Shown here in pieces: positions 1 through 8,337 of a DNA stretch of 26,828 nucleotides. The stretch is taken from the NCBI GenBank assembly GCA_021160885.1, contig JAGHBR010000388.1, positions 1 to 26,828 of the forward strand. The letters are read 5' to 3'. A program made the position numbers and the translations under genes. Source of the stretch: Caldisericaceae bacterium (lineage in GTDB: Bacteria; Calditrichota; Calditrichia; Calditrichales; Calditrichaceae). The notes under the pieces were generated by a model that saw nothing but the letters and a program-made list of their open reading frames with translations, did no database searches and was not told where the DNA came from. Within the stretch, counting starts at the first letter, position 1, and every line of letters begins with the position of its first letter.

Positions 1-257
1 ATTTAATGGTTCAAAATTATCCAAACCCTTTTAATGGGCAAACCACAATTAAAATTAAAGCAAATCAAAACGGGATGTTAGACTGGGTCATTGTGGACGC
101 CAGCGGTCGCTTAATTGAACGTGGCCAGAAAAAAGTAATTGCGGGCCAACCAAACACGTTTAACTGGCAGGCCGACCATTTAGCCTCTGGTGTGTACTTT
201 TTTCGAGCTAAACTACAGAATGTAATGAAAGTACGAAAACTTCTTCTGATGAGGTAA
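1..257 (+). CDS. C-terminal end of a T9SS-secreted protein (5' partial)
   Basis: The frame is open from the left edge (codons in phase from base 3) to a TAA at 255-257, so only the last ~84 residues of a larger protein are present. They begin with the QNYPNPFN signature and continue as a beta-sandwich-like domain with a VDASGRLI strand and an ASGVYFFR strand, ending in basic/hydrophobic KVRKLLLMR. This is the pattern of the type A sorting domain of the type IX (Por) secretion system, which takes cargo through the outer membrane and is then cleaved off. The cargo domain lies outside the window, so its activity is unknown. The next gene starts 5 bp after the stop, with GAGG of this gene's end as its ribosome-binding site, so the two are probably co-transcribed. 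The internal ATG at base 6 is unlikely to be the true start because the domain signature begins right there. Confidence 0.85.
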   Translation, partial: LMVQNYPNPFNGQTTIKIKANQNGMLDWVIVDASGRLIERGQKKVIAGQPNTFNWQADHLASGVYFFRAKLQNVMKVRKLLLMR

Positions 258-262
258 AACAG

Positions 263-2185
263 ATGTTAAAAAAATTCTTTTTTGTAATGCTCATATTTCT
301 ATTTTCGATTTCTGTTGTATTGGCGCAAACGGAATGGCAATCAAAATTGGTCTATTATGGGCCGGATGGCCGATTGCATTATGAACGGGATGGAGAAGGT
401 AATATTATCCCGGATTTTAGTTGGGCCGGTTACAAAAATGGGCAGCAACCTATTCCGGATGTCCCTGTGGTGGTGGAGATCGAACCTGTAGCCGGAGACA
501 ATACCAGTCACATTCAACAGGCCATTGATTCTGTGGCTCAAATGGAACCAGATTCGACTGGTTTCCGCGGCGCTATTCAGTTAAAGGCTGGACTTTACGA
601 GGTGTACGGAACCATCTACCTGAACAAGAGCGGCATTGTGCTGCGTGGTGTCGGCGATGGGGAAGACCCGGCCAGTAACACCATTATTTACGCTAAAGGG
701 AATTCACCAAATCAGCGTTCTGTGATCGTGGCCGGTGGTGGCGACGATTCCAAATGGCGCGAAATGGTGCCTGGCACAAAATCTTACATTATGAACGACA
801 CGGTGCTGGTTGGATCACGGTCGTTCCGTGTGCAAAAGCCGAATTACTACAATGTAGGCGATAATATCATCATTTATCATCCCTGCACCGAGGAGTGGCT
901 GCAAGCGATTGATTGGGGCGGTACGCATTCCAATGAATCGGGAGCAGAGCCTGGCGTGGATGAACCATGGGAAATTGGCAGCCAGCCCATTGTGTACAAT
1001 CGTTACATTTCCAAAATTGAAGGCGACCAGATTACCATCGATGCCCCTGTTTACAATACCCTGGTGCGTAGCCTGTCAAAATCTTATGTTTACACCTATA
1101 TGCGTCACAAACTGGAAACCCATATTGGAATTGAGAATTTGCGGGTAGACATAGAGACCAAAGGTGGTGACGATGAAGCCCATGCCTGGAACTCCATTGA
1201 CTTGTTTTTAATCGAAGATGCCTGGGTGCGAAACTGTACTGCGATTCATTTTGGCGAGGCTGGTTTCCGAACGAACACCGCCACACGGGTAACCATCGAA
1301 AACTGCAAGGCGCTGGATCCTGTCTCCAAAATCACTGGCGGCCGGCGCTACAACTTTGAAGCTTACACCGCTTCTCAATTGATTTTGTTCAAGAATTGTC
1401 TGGCGACCAATGGCAGGCATCATTATATGTCCAATGGTACGACCTGGACCAGTGGCATCGTTTTCCTGGATTGTCAATCATCAGGCGCCTATGCTTCAAG
1501 CGAAGGGCACCGCCGCTGGTCACAGGGCCTTTTGTACGACAATTTAATAGAACTTGACGGGCCGCGCCCGGGATACAATCCCCGCCTGCTGGGACTTTAC
1601 TGCCGTGGTTACTACGGTACCAGCCATGGTTGGTCTGCAGCCCATTCTGTGGCCTGGAATTGCGATGTGGCACAGGGTGATTTGATTGTACAAAAACCGC
1701 CAACGGCGCAGAATTACGCCATCGGCTGCAAAGGTAAAAATATCACCGGTAAAAAGCCACCTGCTTCTTTTGACGAGCCGGAAGGCTACATTGAGGGCAG
1801 CAATCAGGATGGATTGAAACCGCGTTCCTTGTACCTGGCCCAGTTTGAAGATCGCATGCTAGCTACCGGTCTAAAGGAATTCAAAAACAATCGAAATTTA
1901 CCTAATGATTTGCAACTGCTCAGTGCCTTTCCCAATCCTTTCAATCAACAGGTACGCATTCAATTTAAACTGCAGCGGACCAGTGCGGTGACTATTCGTT
2001 TTTACACCGTGCTGGGGCAGTTAGTGCAGCAAGTTGAGCTGGGCCGCTTAACTGCCGGTAGCCACTTTTTTCTCTGGCGGGCTGCCGATAGCAGACAGCA
2101 GGCTTTAAGCAGTGGACTTTATCTGGTTTCAGTTTCAACCGACCGTGGCAGCCAACAAAATCTGAAATTAATTTCGGTTCGATAA
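263..2185 (+). CDS. Secreted right-handed beta-helix protein with T9SS sorting domain; putative polysaccharide lyase or hydrolase
   Basis: 640 residues. A signal peptide spans about residues 1-21 (hydrophobic core, then VLAQ). The central part (about 80-450) has short hydrophobic/polar strand repeats such as GAIQLKAGLYEV, SGIVLRGVGDG, IENLRVDIE and RVTIENCKAL, typical of pectate-lyase-like parallel beta-helices. A conserved-looking GHRRWSQGLLYDN stretch could belong to the active groove, but I cannot place the protein in a numbered PL or GH family. The last 89 residues (from about 552) are a T9SS type A sorting domain, with FPNPFN, a VLGQLVQQ strand and SSGLYLVSV. It is therefore exported and released or anchored at the cell surface. 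Start ATG 263 has GAGG 8 bases upstream. As an early gene in the lyase operon it may make the first cuts in the external polymer; that role is inferred. Confidence 0.8.
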   Translation: MLKKFFFVMLIFLFSISVVLAQTEWQSKLVYYGPDGRLHYERDGEGNIIPDFSWAGYKNGQQPIPDVPVVVEIEPVAGDNTSHIQQAIDSVAQMEPDSTGFRGAIQLKAGLYEVYGTIYLNKSGIVLRGVGDGEDPASNTIIYAKGNSPNQRSVIVAGGGDDSKWREMVPGTKSYIMNDTVLVGSRSFRVQKPNYYNVGDNIIIYHPCTEEWLQAIDWGGTHSNESGAEPGVDEPWEIGSQPIVYNRYISKIEGDQITIDAPVYNTLVRSLSKSYVYTYMRHKLETHIGIENLRVDIETKGGDDEAHAWNSIDLFLIEDAWVRNCTAIHFGEAGFRTNTATRVTIENCKALDPVSKITGGRRYNFEAYTASQLILFKNCLATNGRHHYMSNGTTWTSGIVFLDCQSSGAYASSEGHRRWSQGLLYDNLIELDGPRPGYNPRLLGLYCRGYYGTSHGWSAAHSVAWNCDVAQGDLIVQKPPTAQNYAIGCKGKNITGKKPPASFDEPEGYIEGSNQDGLKPRSLYLAQFEDRMLATGLKEFKNNRNLPNDLQLLSAFPNPFNQQVRIQFKLQRTSAVTIRFYTVLGQLVQQVELGRLTAGSHFFLWRAADSRQQALSSGLYLVSVSTDRGSQQNLKLISVR

Positions 2186-2241
2186 AGGGAGTGAAACTTT
2201 TGAAAAAATCATTAAGAATGTCATTCCCGCGAAGGCATGTT

Positions 2242-2261
2242 ATTCCCGCGCAAGCGGGAAT
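2242..2261. repeat. REP-like hairpin in the spacer before the first lyase
   Basis: A perfect 8-bp stem, ATTCCCGC and GCGGGAAT, encloses a GCAA tetraloop (GNRA type). A half copy, CATTCCCGCGAAGGC, lies just upstream at about 2222-2236. Dispersed hairpins with ATTCCC/GGGAAT arms are common in many bacterial genomes (the dRS3-like core in Neisseria is one known example). It lies in the 131-bp spacer between the beta-helix gene and the lyase lipoprotein, so it may stabilise or attenuate the operon mRNA. The frame through it is open and would add a false N-terminal extension (HVIPAQAGIP) to the next gene. Confidence 0.7.
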
Positions 2262-2316
2262 CCCTAAGTTGGCAGGTTTGAGAATCCTCGATTTTTTTAA
2301 AGGTTTGGGAGTACTT

Positions 2317-3483
2317 ATGAAAAAACATTTCTCTTTGATTGTTTTGCTTGGCCTAAGCTGGCTGGTTTCCTGCCAGCCTTCGTTCGATTTAAAACAAATT
2401 GAAAAACAGCGGGTTCTCTGCCAGGGCCGTTTTGCCTTACGTGAAATCCCGATTACCATTACTGCCTTTAGCTGTCCACGAAGTGCAGGTGGTTTGCATG
2501 ATTTTTATTCTGAAGGTGATTACTGGTGGCCGGATCCTGATAATCCAGACGGGCCCTACATTCGGCGTGACGGCTTGAGCAATCCGAACAACTTCATTAA
2601 GCACCGCCAGTTATTAATACGTTTGAGTTACCATGTGCCGGCCCTTACCGCCGCTTATGTCCTAACAGAAGAAAAACGTTTCGCGCAATCAGCCACGGAT
2701 CATCTGGTGGCCTGGTTTGTAGATCCTGAAACAAAAATGAATCCACACATGCTGTATGCTCAGGCCATTAAAGGGCGGGTGACCGGACGAGGCATTGGCA
2801 TTATTGATGCTATTCATTTAGTTGAAGTCGCTCAGGCTGTACGCGTGCTGGAAAGTGAAAAAGCCATTGCCTCTGACACTTTGCAAGCCATCAAAAGCTG
2901 GTTTGCCGAATTTTTAAATTGGATTACAACCCATCCCTATGGAATTAAAGAACGCGATAATGGCAACAATCACTCTACCTGCTGGGCCATGCAGGTGGCG
3001 GCTTATGCCCGACTGGTAGGAGATTCCAGCCGTTTGTATTTTGTGCGCGATTTTTACAAAAATACGCTGTTGCCAGACCAAATGGCCCCGGATGGCAGCT
3101 TCCCGAAAGAGTTGAAGCGCACCAAACCTTACGGTTATTCACTGTTCAATCTGGATGCCATGACCATGGTCTGTCTGTTGGCTTCAAAAAATGATGACCT
3201 CTGGCAATTTAGCTTGCCCGATGGTCGCAGTATAGCCAAGGGGCTGGAATTCCTCTTCCCCTACATTAAAGACAAAAAACGCTGGCCGTTTGCCAAAGAT
3301 GTGATGTATTTTGATCAATGGCCCGTGCGTCATGTTTCTTTATTGTTTGGCGGTTTCAAACTTAAAAAGAAAGAATATCTCGAAGTCTGGAAAACCTTGC
3401 CCGCCGATCCGGTAGAATTCGAAGTTTTACGCAATTTTTTCATTCGTCAGCCGCTGCTCTGGCTGGAATATTTAAAATCGTAA
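2317..3483 (+). CDS. Alginate-lyase-fold polysaccharide lyase, PL38-like, lipoprotein
   Basis: 388 residues from ATG 2317, which has GGGAG just upstream and starts a clean lipoprotein signal (MKKHFSLIVLLGLSWLVSC, lipid Cys19). The frame is open back to a GTG at 2191, but that extension only translates the repeat hairpin. Motifs seen are YWWPDPDNPDGPYIRRDGL (69-87), WFVDPETKMNPH (133-144), YAQA (147-150), NNHS (217-220, candidate catalytic His219) and GSFPKELKRT. The YWWPD and NNHS signatures mark the alginate_lyase (alpha/alpha-toroid) fold, and the overall pattern recalls PL38, whose characterised members cleave polymannuronate and glucuronan. It should beta-eliminate a beta-1,4-linked uronan and leave 4,5-unsaturated ends. 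Lipidation implies membrane anchoring. A paralogue lies at 9242-10465. The family call is good; the exact substrate is inferred. Confidence 0.82.
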   Translation: MKKHFSLIVLLGLSWLVSCQPSFDLKQIEKQRVLCQGRFALREIPITITAFSCPRSAGGLHDFYSEGDYWWPDPDNPDGPYIRRDGLSNPNNFIKHRQLLIRLSYHVPALTAAYVLTEEKRFAQSATDHLVAWFVDPETKMNPHMLYAQAIKGRVTGRGIGIIDAIHLVEVAQAVRVLESEKAIASDTLQAIKSWFAEFLNWITTHPYGIKERDNGNNHSTCWAMQVAAYARLVGDSSRLYFVRDFYKNTLLPDQMAPDGSFPKELKRTKPYGYSLFNLDAMTMVCLLASKNDDLWQFSLPDGRSIAKGLEFLFPYIKDKKRWPFAKDVMYFDQWPVRHVSLLFGGFKLKKKEYLEVWKTLPADPVEFEVLRNFFIRQPLLWLEYLKS

Positions 3484-3501
3484 CTTGAGGAGAAAGAAGC
3501 A

Positions 3502-4764
3502 ATGCGCTCAACAATTTTGGTGCTATTGGCAATGATGTTGATGATTTCTGCCTGTCAAAAGAAGTCAGCCGAGATAGTCGTACGCAATCCGATAAACTTA
3601 GAACGTAATGATGAACTGGTCATTCTGGACTGGAAACAGCTGATGCCCGATATGGAGCTGACGCCTTCTACCCAAATAAACTTTTTTGACGGGCAACAAA
3701 TTGTCCCTTACCAGATCCTCGATTCTCAAAAAGTAGCCATTTTACTTGATTTTAAACCATCTGAACAAAAAATAGTAACGTTAACTCTCTCAGATGCAGG
3801 TTCAAAATCAATCCCTAAAAGGGCGCATGCAGAAATTTCGGTGCGAAAAGGCGGAACATTTAATGGAGAAAAATGGGTTGGCGGGCAATTCGTTTCGGTA
3901 AAACATTTAGCGGTTGGCAAAGAACATTTTGCACACGATGAGTTAATTCGTTACGAAGGCCCGGGATGGGAATCAGACAGGATCGCTTTCCGCCTGTATC
4001 TCGACGAACGCAATGCGCTGGATGTGTTCGGAAAACGGACCAAAAAAATCATTTTGACGATTGTAGGCCACGATACTTCTAAAACATACCATGAAATGAA
4101 CTGGTGGGGCATGGATATTTTGAAAGTGGGCGAAACCTTTGGTGCGGGCTCATTTGCCCTTTACCTGCCAGGCAAAGATTTTTTTGAAAAAGTGAAGGCT
4201 AAAGACCTTTCTTATCAACCACCGGATTTGCTGGCGCCAAAAGCTGTGGACAGCCTGGTTTGCCGTATCCTGGAAGATGGTCCTTTGCGTGCGGCGGTTG
4301 AAATTCTGTACAAAGGCTGGGAGGTTGACGGGCAGAAAATAAATGTACAGGCAAGACATTACATTCAGGCCGGTAGCTATCTATTGCGTCATGAGCTGGC
4401 GGTGGAAAGTAAAAGCCCGTCTGGTATTGCTTTTGGCGTGATGCAGCCCAAAAACAGCAAGCTGCAGTCCTGGACCGACAATGGTTACTGGCAAAATGTG
4501 ACGGGCATTCCCTCGTTAGGCGGCGATTCCTTAACCATTTTCTTTTATTTTAAAAAGCCCCATCCGGTTCAGTTCATGGCCGAAAAGAACGGTAACCGGG
4601 TTGCCTATGCCGCGCCTCAGGCGCGGAAAGTAATGTTTTGGTCGGGTGCTCTGTGGCAGGGCAATTTCAGTGGACAGTCATTTGCCGCTGTTTGTAAAAC
4701 ATTTGCTGAAGAACAATCACAGAGATTAAATCACCCCATTCAGGTAAAATACAAAAAGGATTAA
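3502..4764 (+). CDS. DUF4861-type lipoprotein of unknown activity
   Basis: 420 residues, starting at ATG 3502 behind a GAGGAG site. The N-terminus MRSTILVLLAMMLMISAC is a lipoprotein signal with the lipid Cys at residue 18. The body is mostly beta with several conserved-looking aromatic stretches: YEGPGWESDRIAFRLYLDER, DVFGKRTKKIIL, YHEMNWWGMDILKVG and a late RHELAVES strand. I recognise this as the DUF4861 family, which recurs beside unsaturated-glucuronyl hydrolases and lyases in pectin or uronide loci of Bacteroidetes-like bacteria. No function can be read from the sequence. The gene sits 18 bp after the lyase stop and 2 bp before the next start, so it belongs to the same operon. Its all-beta build and place between the lyase and the glycosidase suggest it binds or processes oligosaccharides. 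Confidence 0.72.
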   Translation: MRSTILVLLAMMLMISACQKKSAEIVVRNPINLERNDELVILDWKQLMPDMELTPSTQINFFDGQQIVPYQILDSQKVAILLDFKPSEQKIVTLTLSDAGSKSIPKRAHAEISVRKGGTFNGEKWVGGQFVSVKHLAVGKEHFAHDELIRYEGPGWESDRIAFRLYLDERNALDVFGKRTKKIILTIVGHDTSKTYHEMNWWGMDILKVGETFGAGSFALYLPGKDFFEKVKAKDLSYQPPDLLAPKAVDSLVCRILEDGPLRAAVEILYKGWEVDGQKINVQARHYIQAGSYLLRHELAVESKSPSGIAFGVMQPKNSKLQSWTDNGYWQNVTGIPSLGGDSLTIFFYFKKPHPVQFMAEKNGNRVAYAAPQARKVMFWSGALWQGNFSGQSFAAVCKTFAEEQSQRLNHPIQVKYKKD

Positions 4765-4766
4765 CC

Positions 4767-7700
4767 ATGCGTCTGTTTTTAAAACTCCTGATCCTGGTAG
4801 CTTTGTTTGTGCAGAACGGACAGTTGCAGACTGTCTCACCAAATGTAGTAGAAAAAATTGCGGAACGTATTTTGCAGATGGACAAGCAGCACGATGGGCA
4901 GTGGCAGCTGTACACTGTTGACGGTCGCTGGAAATATCAGCAAAAAGTCAACTGGCTTGCCGGTTTTTTGGGTGGCGAATTGTGGCAAATGTACCGTCTA
5001 ACCGGCAAATCGGTTTTTAAAGAGAGGGCGTTGTCATTTGCCCGTGCATTGTTGCCTTTTGCCGGCAAGGACGACACACATGACATGGGCTTTATCTTTT
5101 TCCCTACAGTGGTACAGGCGTTTAAAGTTACCGGCCAGGAATTGTACAAAAAGGCAGCGCTGCAAGCTGCTGAAATGTTAATGAAACGTTACAATGCTGC
5201 CGGGCACTTTTTAAGAGCTTGGGGCAAGTTAGGCACTAAAAAGAAAGCGGGCTGGTCCATCATCGACACCATGATGAATCTGGAACTGCTTTTCTGGGCG
5301 GCGCAGGTAAGTGGCGATTACCGATTTAAAGAAGTAGCCTATGCCCATGCCATTACCAGTATGAAACAACACATTCGACCGGATGGTTCTACTTTTCATG
5401 TGGTTATCCTTGACCCGCATAGCGGTACCGTTCTGAAAAAGCAGACACATCAGGGCGCAACTGATTCCTCCACCTGGGCGCGTGGCCAGGCCTGGGCCGT
5501 GTATGGTTTTGCCACAGCATACAAATACACACAAGATGAGCGCTTTTTACGTGCGTCTCGTCGGGCAGCAGACTTCATGGTGGCCCATTTGCCAGACGAT
5601 CTGGTACCATACTGGGATTTAACGGCCGAGCAGGCACATGAGTACAAAGATGCTTCAGCCGCGGCCATTCTGGCTTCCGGATTATACCGCCTGGCTGAGC
5701 AGGTAAAATCAGGATCGGCTATGCTAAAGTACCAGCAAACGGCCGACCAGATTGTGGAATCGTTAATTAATAACTATGCCTATTGGAACAGCGAGCGGGC
5801 TATTGAAGAAGGCCTTTTACTGCATCAGGTTTACCATTACCATAAAAAATGGGCGGTAGATGAATCTTTTCCGGCGGGGGATTACTATTTTTGTGAGGCA
5901 TTCGTCCGTTACTGGCAACGTAGGCATCGCTTTAAAACTGATTCTGCTCGTCAAAAAGTCAAAATTAATCGTAATTGGTTGTATTTAGAAAAAGATGTGG
6001 AAATCAATCAGCTAAGCCATTTTGAAGGGGACTGGCAACGTGTGAATGTACCGCACACCTGGAACCGGTTTGATGTGATGGATGGCCAGCCCGGTTACCG
6101 GCGGTCTGGCAGTTGGTACAAAAAGCGGTTTTTTATTAATCAAAACGCATCTGGCAAAAAACTATTTGTTTATTTTGAAGGCGCAAACACGGTTTGCAAA
6201 GCCTGGCTGAACGGCCAACTGCTGGGCGAACATGTGGGCGGCTATCTGGGCTTTCGTTTTGATCTGACACCAACCTTAAAAATCAATGCCTGGAACGAAC
6301 TGCTGGTTTACGTTAGCAATGCCTACGATCCCGATATCATTCCTTCGCAAAAATCAGATTTTTTTATTTACGGCGGTTTAACACGCGATGTCTGGCTGGA
6401 GTTGGTTCCAATCAGCCATATTAAACGGTTTCTTGTTTCCACGCCTCAGGTTAGTAAAAAAGTCGCTAAAACCACGGTAAAATTGCTAATATGTAGTGAG
6501 CGGACACAACAGGCCCAACTACAATTAACGCTGTTAACGCCGGATGGACGCCAGGTGTTGCAAAGTAAAGCCTCACTGCAATTGAAAAAAGGGTTAAATG
6601 AAATTGAAAAGGCACTGCCCCCTTTAAAGGAACCACAGCTCTGGTCGCCGGAACACCCCCATCTTTACACCTTGCAAGCAAAACTTGAAGGCAGCAATGT
6701 AAAGGATCAATTTCAACAAAAAATTGGTTACCGTTGGTTTGAGTTTAATGAACACGGGCCTTTCTATTTAAACGGGCGGCGCCTCCTTCTGCGGGGCACA
6801 CACCGCCATGAGGAGCATGCAGGCTATGGGGCAGCCATGCCTAATGTCATCCACCGTAGGGATATGGAAGCCATTAAACAAACAGGCGCCAATTTTGTGC
6901 GATTGGTCCACTACCCGCAGGATCCGGCGGTTTACCAGGCTTGCGATTCTCTGGGCCTATTGGTCTGGGATGAACTGCCCTGGTGTCGTGGTGGAATGGG
7001 CGGCGCCACCTGGCAGAATAATACCATGCGTCTGATGGAAGAACAAATTTTGCAGAATTTTAACCATCCGTCCATTATCATCTGGTCACTGGGCAATGAA
7101 TTGAACTGGCTGCCTGATGTGCCCGGTGGGGACAATGAAGACAGTTTGAAGACCATGCTTAAAAAACTAAATCAACTGGCGCACCAGCTGGATCCTGGAC
7201 GCCTGACGGCCGTACGTAAATACGAAGGCGCGGTTGACATCGTTGATCTGTTTTCGCCCTCCATCTGGGCGGGCTGGTATTCGGGTGTTTACAAGAATTA
7301 CAAAAAAGCGCTTGAAAAATCACGAAAAAAATATCCGCGCTTTTTTCATGCCGAATTTGGTGGGGCCAGTCATATGGGCCGTCACACAGAACAGGTAATT
7401 AGTGGTGAAGGTCTGGTGGAAAAAAGCGGCTGGGAAGAAGATGAAATCCAGACCGCCGTTAAAAACATTGCCCGTACCAGTGACTGGAATGAAAATTACA
7501 TTGTGGATTTGTTCGACTGGCATTTGCATGTGATGGAACAGTTAGACTGGTTTTCCGGTGCCGCTCAATGGGCTTTTAAAGATTTTGGAACGCCCTTGCG
7601 CCCGGAAAATCCCATTCCTTACGTTAATCAAAAAGGTTTGCTCGATAGGCAGAGCAGGCCTAAAGATGCCTATTATGTTTTCAAAAGTTACTGGAATCAA

Positions 7701-8306
7701 CGTGACCCATTCTGCTACATCGAGTCGCATACCTGGGATGAACGCTACGGCCCCAGAGGTAAAGCCAGAGAAGTGTGCGTTTACAGTAATTGCCCTAAAG
7801 TTGAATTGAAACACAATGGTAAAAGTCTAGGCTTAAAACAACGTGATATTTCAAAATTTCCGGCTGCCAATCTACACTGGCAGGTTGAATTCATTGAAGG
7901 ACAAAACCAATTGATTGCCATAGGTTACCACGATGGTAATCCGGTAGCATATGATACGGTTCTGGTTACCTACTATTTTCAAAAACCCAAAACCGCAAAA
8001 AAATTAGTACTAAAGGCGGAAAAAGTAGGAGCTTACCGTTATTTATTGACCGTTTTGGCTGTTGATGAAAACGGACGCCGCAGCCTAAATTACAATAAAC
8101 GGGTGTACTTTAGCGCCTTGCAAGGTGCTAGATTGTTGGAATACCTGGGGACTCCGGATGGCAGTTCGATTATTGAAATGGCCAATGGCCGGGCACAGAT
8201 TTTGTTTGATCGTTACCCGGACCAGAAAGTAGTAATTGAAGTGCGTAACCAGGATTTTAAAGGAAATTATCTGGAAATTTTACCATGGCAACCAATAAAA
8301 AAGTGA
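4767..8306 (+). CDS. GH88 unsaturated glucuronyl hydrolase fused to GH2 beta-glycosidase
   Basis: 1179 residues with a signal peptide (about 1-20), so probably periplasmic. Residues ~25-390 form a GH88 alpha/alpha-barrel. HDMGF (Asp106) and IIDTMMN (Asp167) match the two catalytic Asp of Bacillus UGL (Asp88/Asp149) with the same 61-residue spacing, and WARGQAW (237-243) and EYKDASAAA (292-300) follow. Residues ~400-1175 are a GH2 enzyme. It has a sugar-binding domain (WQRVNVPHTWN), a barrel with RGTHRHEEH (676-684), acid/base Glu778 in SLGNELN, nucleophile Glu863 in HAEFGG, and C-terminal beta domains. The GH88 half should hydrate and remove the 4,5-unsaturated uronate left by the lyases; the GH2 half should take the next beta-linked residue (galactose, glucuronate or similar; not readable). 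The RBS AAGGA precedes ATG 4767. No frameshift or stop was seen at the junction, so the fusion looks real. Confidence 0.9.
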   Translation: MRLFLKLLILVALFVQNGQLQTVSPNVVEKIAERILQMDKQHDGQWQLYTVDGRWKYQQKVNWLAGFLGGELWQMYRLTGKSVFKERALSFARALLPFAGKDDTHDMGFIFFPTVVQAFKVTGQELYKKAALQAAEMLMKRYNAAGHFLRAWGKLGTKKKAGWSIIDTMMNLELLFWAAQVSGDYRFKEVAYAHAITSMKQHIRPDGSTFHVVILDPHSGTVLKKQTHQGATDSSTWARGQAWAVYGFATAYKYTQDERFLRASRRAADFMVAHLPDDLVPYWDLTAEQAHEYKDASAAAILASGLYRLAEQVKSGSAMLKYQQTADQIVESLINNYAYWNSERAIEEGLLLHQVYHYHKKWAVDESFPAGDYYFCEAFVRYWQRRHRFKTDSARQKVKINRNWLYLEKDVEINQLSHFEGDWQRVNVPHTWNRFDVMDGQPGYRRSGSWYKKRFFINQNASGKKLFVYFEGANTVCKAWLNGQLLGEHVGGYLGFRFDLTPTLKINAWNELLVYVSNAYDPDIIPSQKSDFFIYGGLTRDVWLELVPISHIKRFLVSTPQVSKKVAKTTVKLLICSERTQQAQLQLTLLTPDGRQVLQSKASLQLKKGLNEIEKALPPLKEPQLWSPEHPHLYTLQAKLEGSNVKDQFQQKIGYRWFEFNEHGPFYLNGRRLLLRGTHRHEEHAGYGAAMPNVIHRRDMEAIKQTGANFVRLVHYPQDPAVYQACDSLGLLVWDELPWCRGGMGGATWQNNTMRLMEEQILQNFNHPSIIIWSLGNELNWLPDVPGGDNEDSLKTMLKKLNQLAHQLDPGRLTAVRKYEGAVDIVDLFSPSIWAGWYSGVYKNYKKALEKSRKKYPRFFHAEFGGASHMGRHTEQVISGEGLVEKSGWEEDEIQTAVKNIARTSDWNENYIVDLFDWHLHVMEQLDWFSGAAQWAFKDFGTPLRPENPIPYVNQKGLLDRQSRPKDAYYVFKSYWNQRDPFCYIESHTWDERYGPRGKAREVCVYSNCPKVELKHNGKSLGLKQRDISKFPAANLHWQVEFIEGQNQLIAIGYHDGNPVAYDTVLVTYYFQKPKTAKKLVLKAEKVGAYRYLLTVLAVDENGRRSLNYNKRVYFSALQGARLLEYLGTPDGSSIIEMANGRAQILFDRYPDQKVVIEVRNQDFKGNYLEILPWQPIKK

Positions 8307-8337
8307 TTAATAAAAATATTGAGAGGGGGTAGAAATT

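Noticed and set aside
2191..2316. N-terminal extension of the first lyase from GTG 2191
   Set aside because: It translates the repeat hairpin and would bury the lipoprotein signal; ATG 2317 has its own ribosome-binding site.
1992..2459. A 155-codon minus-strand frame across the beta-helix gene end and the repeat
   Set aside because: It overlaps two supported genes, and its recognisable part (GIPACAGI) is only the reverse reading of the repeat hairpin.
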